Below are positions 35,517 through 48,600 of a stretch of DNA of 64,000 bases, piece after piece; the stretch's first letter is position 1; each line of letters opens with the position of its first letter. The stretch covers positions 4,117,061 through 4,181,060 of the forward strand of contig CM038912.1 of NCBI GenBank assembly GCA_021904315.1, in the 5' to 3' direction. The position numbers were made by a program, and so were the translations under genes. The notes under the pieces were generated by a model that saw only the letters and a program-made list of their open reading frames with translations, was not told the origin of the DNA and ran no database searches. The DNA is from Sphagnum magellanicum. Taxonomy: Eukaryota > Streptophyta > Sphagnopsida > Sphagnales > Sphagnaceae.

Positions 35517-38452
35517 ATGGGAGTGCCAATCAGGATGAGGCAAGTGCTAGAGTTAGAGGAAGATGAGAGCAGCGTCTCACAGCTGCTGATCGAAGCAGCA
35601 CTTGTGGGAGAGGAGGCAACTGTCAATGATGCATTGGCCCACAAACTAGTGGATGTCAACTATAGAGGCACTGTAAGCTTACGGGTGAAGTATAGTGACA
35701 CCGTGCAACAGGAAGAAGCTCCTGATCAAGTCAAGATTGAGTATGAGGAGTTTAAGACTGATGTTACTCCCCTCTTTGCTGCAGCTCATGCTGGCCATAT
35801 CAACATCACCCGAAAGCTTCTGGTAATTAGTTTCTCAGCTCCCAAAATGGAAAACCTTCTCATCGGTTGTAGAAATACCCAAACCTTGTTTTTTTTTTTT
35901 CCTATTGATGAAAAGGATCCCAGCAGACATGTTTGTATGCAATTCTCAGCTCATCAGCTCTTGTAATGAGATTTGTGAGCTTCCAAGGATTTTGTAGCAG
36001 AAGCTTAAAATCTCATTACTTGAGAGAACCCAAATTCTCTGGAATGTTTGAGATTTTGGGTCTTTGGTCTGCTTTGCTCTTAAGAATAGTGGGAATTTGG
36101 TCTGGTAGGATTGACTAAGCTTCACAGCCTGTGAAAGGGCATAAGAAGTAATGTATTTCTGACTACACACAAGAGTTGGGCTGGGATAACAGAAGGCTGG
36201 AGCAGATGTGAACCAGAAAGTGTTCCGAGGTTATGCCACCACTGCAGCAGCACGGGAAGGTCATTACATGATACTCAACTTGTTGCAGCGCGCAGGGGCT
36301 CAGCAACTGGCATTGGAGGATGCACTCCTGGAAGCATGCCTCTTCGGGCAAGGCAAATCTGTTGAGCTTCTTATAAGCTCTGATATGACACGTCCAGAGG
36401 TGCTTGCACAGGCCTTGTTATATGCAAGTAGCCGTGGATTTATGGACATTGTCGCCATACTTATCAAGGTAAGAAAAAGGCTCCTCCATTTTGCAGAGCA
36501 AATCTCCATTTCTTGACTCTCATGAGAGTTATTATATAAATTGGGTACTGAACATACATTACCATCTATGTTTTGGTATGCAGAGTGGAGTTGATGTGAA
36601 CTCTTGGCATCGTGTTTTGTTGCGGTCAGCAAAGCCTGCACTACATGCCAATGTCAACTGCACACCCTTGATCGCTGCCATTGTTGCACGACAGGATCTG
36701 GTGGACAAATACTTGCTGAAGGTATTTTTGCAACTGTTGAACCAGCGTAAAGAACTTGGGATCTGCATACCGATGCTCAAATTAAGTTCTTGCAATGGAA
36801 TCTTAAGACTGATCAGCAGTGAAATGGGTTTAAGAATTCAAATGGGTTTCTGTAGGAGATTTGATTTACGTTACTATGTGTTTTTTTTCTACAATTGGCA
36901 GGCAGGAGCAAAGACAAAATGTAAAGTGAGCTTAGGTGCTTGGACATGGGATTATGGTGTGGGAGAGGAGCTATGAGTAGGTGGGGGGGCAGGATTGGCA
37001 GAGCCATATAATGAAGCATGGTGTGCGATAGAATATTGGGATTCAAAGGGATCGATACTAAGGATGCTACTTGAGTATCTATCACCGAACGATCAATATA
37101 ATGGCAGGACACTAATTTTTCATGCCATTCTTTGCCAAAACACAGTGGCCACCAAACTGTTGTTGGCAGCTGGGGCAGATGCTGAGCATTGCATTCCAAC
37201 TCGAGATGGGCATGAGTTTCGACCCTTGCGTTTGGCTGCACGCTTAGGGTGTTTGGCGATCTTGAAGCTCCTTGTGGCACATGGCTGTAAACTCAATGCC
37301 CAAACACATTCGGGAAATACTGCACTCATGCTATGTGCAAAGGTGGGTTTCCAAGACTGCTTTAAATATTTGCTCATTGCGGGTGCGGATGTTGGGCTGC
37401 TGAATCAACAGGGACAAAGTGTGATGAGCATCACATATGTTTGTGGAAGTGGGTCAAGCATCCATGACATCATGTGGGAAGCTCTCAAAGCTGGGCACAC
37501 CATCTATTCCAGCAACCCCGAGGTCTTTAACTCTGTGCATTTTGTGGCAAGGTTAGGAGATGTGAAAACTTTGCAAAGTTTGTTGAAGCAAGGAGTAGGA
37601 CTGCTGATCAATGTGCAAGACAAATTGGGCTACTCGCCTGCCATGATAGCTGCAAAAGAAGGTCATATTGAGGCTTTCAAGCTCCTCGTCTATGCTGGGG
37701 CGGACGTGGGTCTGAAGAATTGCCAGAATGAGACAGCCCTGTCAGTTGCAAAGAGCATTGAGACAAGAGACAGTTTGGAACGCATTTTGGTGGAAGCCAT
37801 CATGGCTGATGTTTCAAAGGGAAAGCAGTTCAATGCATTGCATTTTGCAGCAGCCTGAGGGAAGCTTGAGGTTTTGATGCAGCTCATAAAACATGGGTCA
37901 GACATCAATGCACAAGATGATGATGATTACACTCCTCTCATGCTTGCTGCAAAGGAGGGACACGATGAAGCATGTCGGTTGCTACTGCTAGCTGGTGCAG
38001 ACACAAGCATCTCAACTTCCCAAGGTGAAACAGCACTAACTCTCGCCAAGCAAGCTGCCTCAAGTAAAACCGAAAAAGTGATCATGGATCATCTAGCAAA
38101 GAAGTTTGTCCTGCGTGGAAGCTTGTTGCTCAAACATACACGACAAGGCAAGGGAACACCACACATGAAGACTGTCCGCATGCTGAAATGTGGCGTTCTT
38201 AGTTGGGGAGATTCAAGTAAGCGGAATGTGATGTGTTGTGATACTGCACTTGGACCATCTCCAAGGTTCCAGAGAAACCACAAAAAGGGTGATGCTACAA
38301 GCCCAGGTACATTCAGAATCATCACAAACACAGGACGAGAGGTGCACTTTGAGTCTTCAACAGCAGCCAATGCCGAGCTGTGGGTACGGGGAATCAAGCT
38401 GATTATTTTGGAAGTTAGCATCCAAGCCACACTGAAAATGAACAGTCATTGA
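35517..38452 (+). pseudogene. Ankyrin-repeat protein with C-terminal PH-like domain; two in-frame TGA
   Basis: Exons 35517-35822, 36193-36468, 36584-36721 and 36902-38452 join with GT-AG introns, all in phase 0, giving 757 codons. The product is a string of ankyrin repeats (for example TPLFAAAHAGHINITRKLL, FRPLRLAARLGCLAILKLL, YTPLMLAAKEGHDEACRLL) and ends in a PH-like region (about the last 110 residues: VRMLKCGVLSWG, then VHFESSTAANAELWVRGIK). Ankyrin repeats bind proteins and PH-like folds often bind lipids or proteins; the partner is unknown. TGA codons interrupt exon 4 at 36974-36976 and 37856-37858. Both sit where Arg would fit and are one C-to-T step from CGA. All splice sites and the rest of the frame are intact, so this is either a very young pseudogene, an allele, or a case of sequence error. 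It converges on the ARM gene. Confidence 0.8.
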
Positions 38453-38967
38453 TGTTGTGTGTGCAGAGGTTGGCTAATTCCCATTCTATTTCATATTCAT
38501 GAATGCAATTCCGAAAATTCTTCAGAGGTTGTTTCTGACCATGAAAAGCATCACAATTGTTCAACTAAAAGCCTTTGAGGACACCAAAAGGGTGAAGGAA
38601 AAGGTTCACTCTGAACAGCTGCCAATGCCGAGCTGATCTGAAGATGCTGGTGGATGCAGATATCAAATCTACAGGTTGTGTAATCTGAGACTTGAAACCA
38701 ATTGAATTTTTGGGAGGCGAGGTTTTAAAGTAATATATCCCATCTTTACTTGACATGTGTTCCCATTAGTGAAAGTTTGTTATGTTTTACTCCCTCCATA
38801 TAAGATCATGCAAATCAGCACCTAGTTCCAATGCAGAGTTGGAGTGGAATGTTCCTTAGACTAAAGAGGCCATAAAATCATTTGGTCTTATCCATCATTA
38901 TGAAAAACTGATTTTTTTCAAAAGACTTGAAAGATGGTAACATCAAGAGAAAGATTACAACAAATAA
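38453..38967. other. Convergent 3' intergenic region
   Basis: The 515 bp between two stop codons must hold both 3' UTRs. No clear AATAAA was seen on either strand in the expected place. Overlap of the two transcripts is possible. Confidence 0.4.
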
Positions 38968-41900
38968 TCAACAGGGGGATTCATCTCGAGAGTCTTGAGG
39001 AGGCTGCAATATGTGCAAAGCTTTTTCTATGAGGTCTTGCATCTCTTCTGAATGTCGAAGTAATCCTCCACCACCTGAGAATAACAAGAAATTCTCCACA
39101 TCGGAAATGGTTAGTAGAGTTCTGTTCAACTCCTGAACTAAACCTGCATTGATGAATAGGGATTGGAATTCTTCGGCCCTTTTCAGCAAACCAATAACCA
39201 ATTCGACTGCATATCTTCGTCTACAAGGTGATCTTGTGGTAGTAGGTATATGCTTTAGGATGTCCATCAATTTTTTCACCACAACACTTCGGGAAATTTT
39301 GCTTGCCCAAATTTGCTCAAATTCATCACCATGAAGGATGTATATGGACTTGGCAACCAACCCAAGTGCAGCTTCTTGCACTTCATCACTTGTCTTGACC
39401 ACTTTGGCCATGAGAAACTCACTTGCCATGCATATTCGTCTTTGATTGTCTTTGTTGGTGTACGAAAAAATACTCCGCAATATTTTTGCAGCTGAGTTTG
39501 CAACTTCTTCACTTTGTAAGAGGTCGATAAGAATGCCCAAAGAATCCCTGTTGTCTAGTGTGAACTTTAACTTTGCAATCTGCTCACAGTTTTTGGGGTT
39601 TTTTAATGCCAATCGGGTCAATGCTTCACCAGCCTTGACTGCCACCGCTATTTCTTCATCTTCTGCAGCCTGCACAAATGAATGGAATAAAAATTATGAT
39701 AATGTAGTATATGCACATGTAAATGTGAACCAAATTGGTGCCAAATAATTAAAGAAAGGAGCATGGATATTGGATATTGTAACTACTACATATGTCAATG
39801 TTTTGAATTGTTTCTTATACCAGAGAATTCCATTTGTTTTAATATTATGCATCATCACATAACATCTAGATTTCTAATGCTCAGTGTCCCAATTTTATTA
39901 GTGGAAAAGATCCCATTGTGATAGAACATCAAACCTTTGCAGAATTTGGTGTCATGGTTGTTACTTGGTCAACTCCAATACTTCCAAGACTCATCCGAAA
40001 TGACACTTTTCGTCCAGCAAGTAGAGCCATGAGAGTTTTGATAACCCCTCCTGTGCTACCAATAGTTTCACGAGCTGATTCATCCAATGCCAAGTTGGTC
40101 AATATTTCCACAGCAAACCGTTGAAAATCCCCAAACCTTTCTTTGTACTCCAGTATATCTCGCACATTTGGGATGGTGGAGACGACACTGGCAATTGCTG
40201 GCCGCAAGACTTTGCCTGAATAGCCTGTTGTACCCGTCAACACCTTGAGAAGTTCAAGGCTTTTTCTGATAGTTTTGCGATATGGGTTTTTCAAATCAGC
40301 TGGGATTTGCATGAGACGATAGTGAACTTCAATGTTGTCAACAAGGATGGGAAGAAGGCCACGAGTTTCACCAATCTTAAGACAAAGTGCATGGTCGGTA
40401 GCTAAACTCTTCAATATTCCCAACCCATGTGTTTGCAATTCCACTACTTCAGCTGGAGGAGTTATAGAATCTGAAACCACAACCAAGATGATAAAAAATG
40501 GATTAAATTTAAGCCCCCCCCAAAAAAGGGAGTGCCAACATGATGAGAGTGTCATTGGCATTGTTATTCTATAACACTATTCATGTGGGAACTTTTAAAA
40601 GTTTCAAATTCCTTGTTAGTTAGATGTCAAGACCACAATGATCTTCACTACCCAGTAGAGAATGCAATCACCACCCAATAGAGAATACAATCGATTAAGT
40701 ATGACCAAAATGAGCATAGAAAGGTTGTGAGTGGGGAAGAGGGTAACATAGAAGGGGGAGCCTTGCCTTCATAATCATTACAAAGTAGAGACACAATGTT
40801 GTCCAAGGAACCTACTACAGCTGCTACCCGTGAGCAACTGTGAGTGGAGTGCACCAATTTTTTCACCACTGCTGCTGCATGCCTCCTTATCTCCTCTTCA
40901 CGTGAATTACACCATGCAAGCATCTCCACCAAACGGTCAATGGCACCTGAGGGTACCCCCACCCCAAGGGTTTATTATTATCACAACTTTGAAATAACCA
41001 TTATTAACCCATCCCAAGCATTTCTTGTTGAACGACTTTATAATAAATTGTTTGATCAAATTGGTTTTTGATCTTGTGGCCCAAAAACACAACATGTGAG
41101 GATATGATTATGAATGCGGTGATATTATCACTAAGATTGAAGTAATACTCTTAGTAGTGTGCAAATGCATCCCTAATGGGTGCATTGTCATGCAAGCACG
41201 TAGTGTCCTATTATTGCATGCCTAGATAGAGGGACTGAAAAGCTGTATTTTACCTAACAAAATTTCATGGACAACAAACACAATTTTGACCATCACAAAA
41301 CTTGAGTGTAAGATGAGACCCAACCTGAAGTTATGCCAATGCGGCGGAAGGTGTCATTTCTTGTTATGCAATTTTCATGATAAGCCAATGCTTTGAGCAC
41401 CCGAATGCCACTGAGAACTTGCTTTCCATCATCTGATTGTATTAGTCCCAAACTATATCCCACTAAGTCCATATCCAGTCCATCAAACACACTCCCCCTC
41501 AAACACTTGGAGTAAACCTGTTGGCACACACCTCACCCACCCATCCACCCACAAAATTCAACCCATATGCAAATGTTTCTTGGTGCTTGATCTCAAATCC
41601 AACATCACCAGAATTCGATCCCAAATTCACACAAAATGTCTTTGCAGCAGTTGCAGAGACGTTCTGTTTGTGCAACAAAAGTTCCAATGACTTGGGTTGT
41701 GATGGATCTTCAACCACATTCTTGAAGAATTCTCAAAACCCGAAATCAATCAGGGTTTGCATTGCAGCAACCTAAACTATGATATCTCAACTGGCCCACC
41801 AACACAGAATATGCAGAGACATTTCTGGGTGCTTGACCTCAAATTTGAACAGCACCAGAATTGGATCTGAGTTTGCAAACAATGTCTTTGCAGCAGTTGA

Positions 41901-43992
41901 AGAGACATTCTATTTGTGCAACGAAGTTTCAAGGATTTGGGTTGTGATGGATCTTACAACCACATTCTTGAAGAATTCTCAAATCAATCAGAGTTTGCAT
42001 TGCAGCAACCTAAACTATAATCTCTCAACTGACCCACCAACACAGAATATGCACAGACATTTCTGGGTACAATTGACCTCAAATTCCAACAGCACTAGAA
42101 TCAGATCCCGGAGTTTGCAAAAAATGTCTTTGCAGCAGTTGCAGAGACACTCTGTTTGTGCAATGAAGTTTCAAGGATCTGGGTTGTGATAGATCTTCAA
42201 ACTGGTCACATTCCAAATGATGAAACCCAAAATCAATCCAGGTTTGCCTTGCAGCAACCTAAACCTGAAGCTTCCAATTGACCCACCGACACAAAATGTG
42301 CACAGACATCTCCTAAACCATGAGCTCTCAAATGACCCACCAACACAGACCTGCCCAGACATTTTCTGCGTGCTTGATATCAAAATTCCAACAGCACCAG
42401 AATCGGATCCCCAAATTCACAGAAAAGTCTCTGCAATTGCAGAGATGTTGCACACATTTTGTTGTGCAAAGTGTGGACTCGGATCTTTTGGTTGTGATGA
42501 GATCAAGAACGGGTACACAAAGCAGGCAGAAAAAAGCTTGATGAGAAATGGGTTGTTGCAGCAGCATTTCTTCTTCTTCTTCTTGAGGAACACTTACCTC
42601 GTAAAAGAACGTTACGAGAAACTCGGAATTATGATCCTGCTGCTGATGCTGCTTTTGCCCCTCGTCGTTTTCTTCTTCTTGCAGACCTGCTTTGGCTTTC
42701 ACGTCCTCCAGCAACTTCCCCCAAGAGATCTTATAGTACCAGTAGCTCCGCTCCGTCAAGAAGATGGACGCCTCCAGACACGACATGCTATAGAAAGTGT
42801 ACAAGCTGAGCTTCACATTAGCCTCAGTGGGCTGAAACTCCTGCAGAGTGGATAGACGCCACAAGGAGATGCCCACGGAGAGAAGCGCGGAACAAATCTG
42901 CAAGTAAGTCATGAGCAGCGACACGGTCTGCGCGGAGAAAGTCGCAAGCCAAGGAACCAAAGGCACCGCAGACTTGCTCCACATCCGGTTCAGCGCTGGT
43001 GCTCTCGCCGCTTGCGCGATCCGCTTGTCACGCTTCGAGATGACGATGGGCTTTTTGCCCGTCGTGCTGCTGATGGTTGTTGGAACGATGCTGTTGCTCT
43101 TCACAACAGTCACGGCGGAGTCGTGAAGATGATCTGTGATGCTGTGCAGTTGCTGGTGCTGATGATCGTCGTCGTCGTCGTGATGCGGGGATCTGCTCTG
43201 CTGATGATGCATGACAAAACCTGAAACAAAACGTTTACTCTTGTGTGCGACATCCACGCCCTCTTGCACCACGGCAGCACTTGCTTGTCGCACCCATTTG
43301 GGTTGATGGAAGATGGACAAAGAGGATCCCGCAGCAGCATGCTGCCATTCAAGCTCATGCGACCTGGAGAAGATCCGAGTGCCTTCAGTACACAAGATAA
43401 TGGTGATGAACCAGAAATCTTTTGGTTCAAGGTAGGTGCTGAATCCGCCCAGCAAGATCACAGTCGCCCACACGAACGTGAGAGTGCCGATCAGGGTGGC
43501 TGCTTTTTCCAACAGCGTTAATCTCACAACCACCAGTGTGATAGCTTTCTCTGGAGCTTCTGGGACTTCATCATCGTTGTTGTTGTTGTTGTTGCTGATG
43601 CCATCACTGTTTTCATGCTGCTGCTGCTCCTCCTCCTCCTCCTCCTCCTCCTCCTCCGCAAGTCGTGTACTGTCTGATGTGGGAGTCTCGAGGTTCCGGT
43701 TTGGAGGAGTGTAGCCGAAAGGAGTGGCAGTAGAAGCGTCGCTGGATTTTCTGTTGAAGACTATTGCTGGATCTAAGGGTGGAATGTCCACCTTCATATG
43801 CTGCAACGGACTTCCTGGGTCTCCTCCTGCTCCTGCTCCTGCTCCTGCTACTGCTCCTGGAGTAGGAGAGTGGGAGCTTGCGGAGGATGCAGGAGACCAG
43901 CCACCGATGGGTTCTCCTCCTGTTGCTGCTGCTGCTGCTGCAGCTGCTTCTTGGCGAGGCTGGCTGGTGGTGAAATGCACTGTTTTCGGCAT
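38968..43992 (-). CDS. Membrane-anchored armadillo-repeat protein, 1,001 residues
   Basis: Five exons (43992-42598, 41517-41325, 40946-40767, 40470-39935, 39669-38968) total 3,006 bases and give one uninterrupted frame. The family resemblance is to plant ARM-repeat superfamily proteins with an N-terminal membrane region; the function of that family is not known to me. Residues 1-150 are low complexity (Ala, Gly-Ala, Glu x10, Asn x6). A membrane pair follows at about 169-202 (IGTLTFVWATVILLGGF and FWFITIILC), then the signature RIFSRSHELEWQH; a further hydrophobic stretch is at about 345-380. From exon 2 to the end are helical ARM repeats (for example IRVLKALAYHENCITRND, HGLGILKSLATDHALC, VKAGEALTRLALKNP). 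The start is the first ATG; an upstream TTG in frame is not needed. Intron 3 begins with GC. All phases agree, so the gene looks functional. Confidence 0.88.
40471..40766 (-). other. GC-AG intron of the ARM gene
   Basis: The only donor that keeps the phase and family sequence is GAAG/GCAAGG at 40767/40766, with acceptor GGTTTCAG/A at 40471. Joining gives Asp (G+AT) and continues as SITPPAEVVELQTHG. GC donors make up a small minority of plant introns and usually have a strong AG/GCAAG context, as here. Confidence 0.75.
41541..42510. repeat. Four tandem copies (about 240 bp) filling intron 1 of the ARM gene
   Basis: Units start at about 41541, 41796, 42031 and 42281. Each contains a GTGCTTGA-TCAAAT block, CACCAGAATT or a variant, AATGTCTTTGCAGCAGTTGC, TTTGTGCAA, GGGTTGTGATGGATCTT and GCAGCAACCTAAAC. 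The fourth is longer at its start and runs up to about 90 bases from the donor site of exon 1. Intron 1 is 1,080 bases, of which about 970 are repeat. Confidence 0.8.
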
Positions 43993-44075
43993 GATGGCTG
44001 TCAACTGTGAAGGATTCAAACTCCTAACTCTTCAATTCCTTGACTTCAAAATTGTAAGGATTTTGTATCTTCACA

Positions 44076-44335
44076 TGTTGTACAGCGACAATTTCATATT
44101 CAGATGTTGTACAGCAACAATATTTTCTTCAGATGTTGTGCAGCTACACAACAATTTCCTCACTCAGATGTGCAGCTACACAACAATCTCTTCAGATGTT
44201 GTGCAGCAACAGTTTCTTCCGCTGTTGTGCAGCAGCAACAACAATTTCTTGGGATGTTGTGCAGCACAACAAATTTCAATTTCTTCAGCTGTGCAGCAAC
44301 AACAACAATTCCTTCAGATATGCAAAATTGAACAT
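44076..44335 (-). repeat. Short hairpin-forming repeats upstream of the ARM start codon
   Basis: A motif of about 30 bases built on GATGTTGTGCAGCTACACAA recurs about seven times with drift. GTTGTG-CAGCTA-CACAAC is a perfect 6-bp inverted repeat, so single units can fold. It lies 85-345 bases before the ATG and is probably within the 5' UTR or core promoter of the ARM gene. Confidence 0.65.
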
Positions 44336-44339
44336 CTCT

Positions 44340-45500
44340 GAAGAAGTTGAGAATTGAGAGAGGGAGACAAACAAACAAACAAACACACAAAAACAAAAAC
44401 AAAAAACAACACTTCTTCAAAACAAAAACAACTCAACTTTATTCAATTTCCTCACAAAAAATACAACACCTTTTGGTACCTACTTATTACTTATAAAACA
44501 AAGTTTTTGGACAATTTGTTTTGATGGGTTGTGTTGGAACTTGGGTATAGTGTTTGAGGATGATGCAACAACAACTGCCTACCAACCAACCAAGCAAGTG
44601 GGAAAAGTTGGGCTACCTAGAAACAACAACTGGTGAAGAACAACTTCTCTTACATACAATCCAAAATCCAACAACACAAGAATTTGTGACAAACAAAAAC
44701 AAATTGTGAAAGGACAAAGGACTCTTCTTATGGGTCTCTCTCAAGGACTCTTCTTATGGCTCTCTCTTTCTCTCTAGGACTTCTCATGGAAGAGGAAAGT
44801 TGCCCCATTTGTTTGACAATTTCATGTGTGTTTTGTTTCTTTTGTTTTTCTTAGGGGAGGAGGGTCCTTGTGTGAGCCTTTTGGGGCCCTTTTGTGGGGG
44901 GAGGGGGTGGAAACTTGCTACGTGTTTTTGGTAAAACGTGCTTCTCTCAAACTCATTGTCAAATGTGACAATTTCCCCGACAAAAACAATCCTGGAAATC
45001 TGCCCTTTTTTGCTTGATTTTTTTCATAAAAATCTTTTGTATGAGTCACACTAGATTTTATTTTTTATTCTTTTTGTCGTCAAGTGGTTGAAATTCACCA
45101 ATCAAGGAAATGTTGACCCAAACACCCATTGGTGAGTGAACACTCAGATAAAAAGGTCTAAACCCTAAACATCGTCTCGTTGTGATAACCGTTCAATAAT
45201 ATTTTATAACCAAACAACCAATTCGTAAAACTTGTGGTTGACGATTTTGAAATTCTTCTATTCAAAGATATGGGGTTTTTTTGTGTGTTTGTCAATGTGT
45301 TTCAAAACTCCCCCCCCAAATGCCAAAATATTTCACCTATTCAATTGTCTCTTTTGTGTTCAACAATGAGTTAAATCACTCCTTATATTCAATATTTTTC
45401 TTGGTTAGACAACTTTATCATCTTCTTTGGCACTTTGTGAAAGGCATTTGTGTGCTTGTGTGAGTGCATAAATCAATATAAATAAAGTAATTGTTTAGAA
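44340..45500. other. Upstream flank of the ARM gene
   Basis: The minus strand reads GTTTTATAAGTAA at about 44490-44500, a weak TATA-like match. CAAA/CA-rich runs are at about 44368-44415. Open frames such as 44826-45017 have no motif. A short block at about 45016-45130 recurs loosely at about 45918-46030. Confidence 0.3.
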
Positions 45501-45504
45501 TAAA

Positions 45505-45670
45505 GTTCACATCATTTGATAATACGATGAAAGGTATTGTTTATGTATGAAGTTTGACATGTCTAGTTAATAAGATGCACTTAAATTGTTCACATCATTT
45601 GATGATATGAGAGATATTTATTGTGTATGAAGTTTGGCATGTGTAATTATATAAGATGCATTTCAAATGC
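45505..45670. repeat. Two tandem copies of about 90 bp
   Basis: GTTCACATCATTTGAT at 45505 recurs at 45598; both are followed by GAGATATTTATTG or a variant, TGTATGAAGTTTG, CATGT and ATAAGATGCA. The period is 93 bases. Confidence 0.65.
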
Positions 45671-48600
45671 ACATTGAAGGATATGTGTTCAAAAGAGGTT
45701 GAACTTTTTTTTTGTTGAAATTTTAAGGAAATTTTATCTTGCTCATTTCAAACCAAGATACAAGTTTGTAAATGGTTGTAAGGGCATTAGATGAAAGGGG
45801 ATTTAAACCCTTTGAACCTCCACGGTTGGTAACCAACCATGGGCAAGTGAAGGCATGTGCTTAGAGATTTTCAAGGTTTAGTCACGAACCTATCTACCCT
45901 ACTACCTTTGTTACTTTGTTTTTCACAAAAATCCTTTGTACGCTTTTCTTATATTTTATATTGTCACCAAGTGGTGAAAATTTGCCAAAAATGGAACATT
46001 GATGCCACAATACCTTGTTTCACCCTAATTGCATTATTTTTGGGATCTTGAAATTTTTGAAAAATAATTTTTTTTGCAAAGGAAAGGAAAATAAAGAGTC
46101 CTTTTTTATAAGATTTTGAGATATTCTATTTTTTGACATTGATTCCTCAAAAGGAAATTATTTTTTGACACATAAATTTAGGACTCGCCATTGTACTACA
46201 CCATTTTAGGAAGACTTGAACTTTAGGTTTTTATTTTTCCTAAACTTTAACTTCTCAATAATTCCATAATTATACTAAACAACACTTGGGCTATGGTATG
46301 AAAAATATTCTCATGCATTATACTAGTTAAATAGGTAGCAAACATTTAACCTCATTAGGTAATTGCCTAAAACTTTAAATTGGTGATAACTAGACCATTA
46401 TGGTTTCTTTCTTCATACCATACTTACAACAATTATAATTGACAAAATTTTGTCAAAATATTTAATTGTTTCAAAAGTTGGGTCTCGTAGCCCTAATTTG
46501 AATATTTTAGGAATTCAACAATCAAGGATACATACACAAGGCCTTCAATAGTTTTGAATTCATTTTGATAATTTATTGGTGTGAAGCACTTCCTATATTG
46601 CATAGGCGCAAGGTTTAGTTCTTAAATTTTTTTGGTAGGGTTGGTCAAAATATTAATTTTTTACAACTCGCCCTCTTGAGAATTATCTAATGTTAACCAT
46701 CAGTTGGTAGTATGGTATCAATTCTAAGATCAAATAATTAATAATTTAAGTTATATAAGATAATGCTATTACATAATATGTACGATATCAATTTAATTAA
46801 GAACTTAGGCAAAATAAAATAATGTTATATACTTAATTTGGAGCACGTTCCTCATGTTCTAATTTTAAAATGATTACAAAATTCAACCCATCTATGAGCA
46901 ACCAAAATCCTCCAATGCCTTTGAGAGTGGATGAACACACAATTTGTAACATAATTCAATCCAAATACATTTGGAATCATTTAGGTGACAATCTAGGTTT
47001 TTATGAAGGTATGTTAGGCCCAAAGGCATTACATTACTTTGCCAAGCAAAATAAGGAATCAATGAGATGGCATGAATGATGTTAACTTAGTACATACCAA
47101 GTTGTTTCATTTTGAACGACCACTTGAGAGTCTCAATCGATATACTTATTCAAACATTATGGTATCTCGATGTTCCTACGCACCCATTGAAACTAGTTAT
47201 ATTAGAACATGTGCAAAGGCACCATTAACATGTCATGTACAATAAATAATTCTTTGATTTGATGACGTCTTGTAGTTAAATATTGTGAAACTCCTTCACT
47301 CACTCACGGTGCTAACATCTTAACAACAAATGCACTACAAAAGCCCTAATAACACACGAAATGATTGTTTTTCATTTGCCAACTACAATGAATGATTTGC
47401 CTGGGCAGTGAGCCTTAAATAATCTCTCATACAATCGACATTTTCAAATGTACAGGGGATGATGGGATAGAGGGAAGAACAACAAGGCATCACTCACAAA
47501 CACGCTGGCTCTGCCAATAGATAAAGATGTTGTACATCTACTTACTGTGTCCACACTCCAAAGACCCCCCAAAAAAACTAGTTCACCTAAAGAATCCAGT
47601 TCACCTAATGTGAAACTGGTTCTAATAACCCTAAAACTTCCAAAAGTTGGATCAAATGGGTACCCTTGAAACATACATTTAGTGTCATTTGTTCCAATTT
47701 TGTGATATTATTATCTACCCTTTTAGAATGTTGCCTTCACATTCATTAAATGGGTATCAATTAGGTTTGAATACCCTTTTCATTTGACCTTGTGGAATGC
47801 AACAACACACACACACACACACACAAATCCAATTCTCCCTACGGATGGATGGATACCATGACGGGTTGGTTCTACCTGCCTAAAGTTTGGTGAAGGTTGG
47901 ACATTAAGTGTCTATGAAAGTCGTTGGGCAATGAATTTAAAAGAGGCAACTGACTTCAAAAGAACAAATGGACTTTGTGATTCTTTTGAGGTAGGTAAGG
48001 CCTAAGGTCGAGGGCATTACTAGACAAAGGGCCCCACATATGAGGCTCCTAGGTCCAGGGCATTACTAGAAGAAGGGCCTTCTTGTATGAGGCGGGAGCC
48101 AAGCATGGGCCCGTTTCCGGTAATGCCCTTGACCAAAGCGATACCCTAAATGGGATGCCTGCCTCCGACTTCACGGGCCAAATTTCAGGAATGTTGTACG
48201 AAAACAACATAATAAAAGATATTCGTAAAGTCATCAGCCTGACTTTCATAGGGAGTCTCATACATTGTTGTTATTTTGATACCTAGTTCCTAGTTGTCCG
48301 GAAACTGCCCCCCTAAACTTTCGGGGAAATTCGAAAAGAAAAAAAAAAAAATTCGAGGTTCTTCTTCAGGTGTCCTAGGTGCACATGAGCCAATTCACTA
48401 AAAGTCAAGGTGAAACTCCAGGAATGGGTCAAAAAATTGATAGATTTCTCACTTTGGCTGTGTCTTTTTCCCCCTTTTCTAGGGTCGAGTGGGGGAGGAG
48501 GGGGAGGCTTTGACTACCTTTCCCATAACCAATGGTTCCCCACAATATTGACCATGGTTAGCTAGCGTTGCACTTTTAAGAAGCCCTTCTCAAAGATTCT

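Noticed and set aside
43436..44341. Plus-strand frames opposite ARM exon 1, up to 205 codons
   Set aside because: They mirror the Glu, Ala and Asn codon repeats of the ARM gene on the other strand and have no motif of their own.
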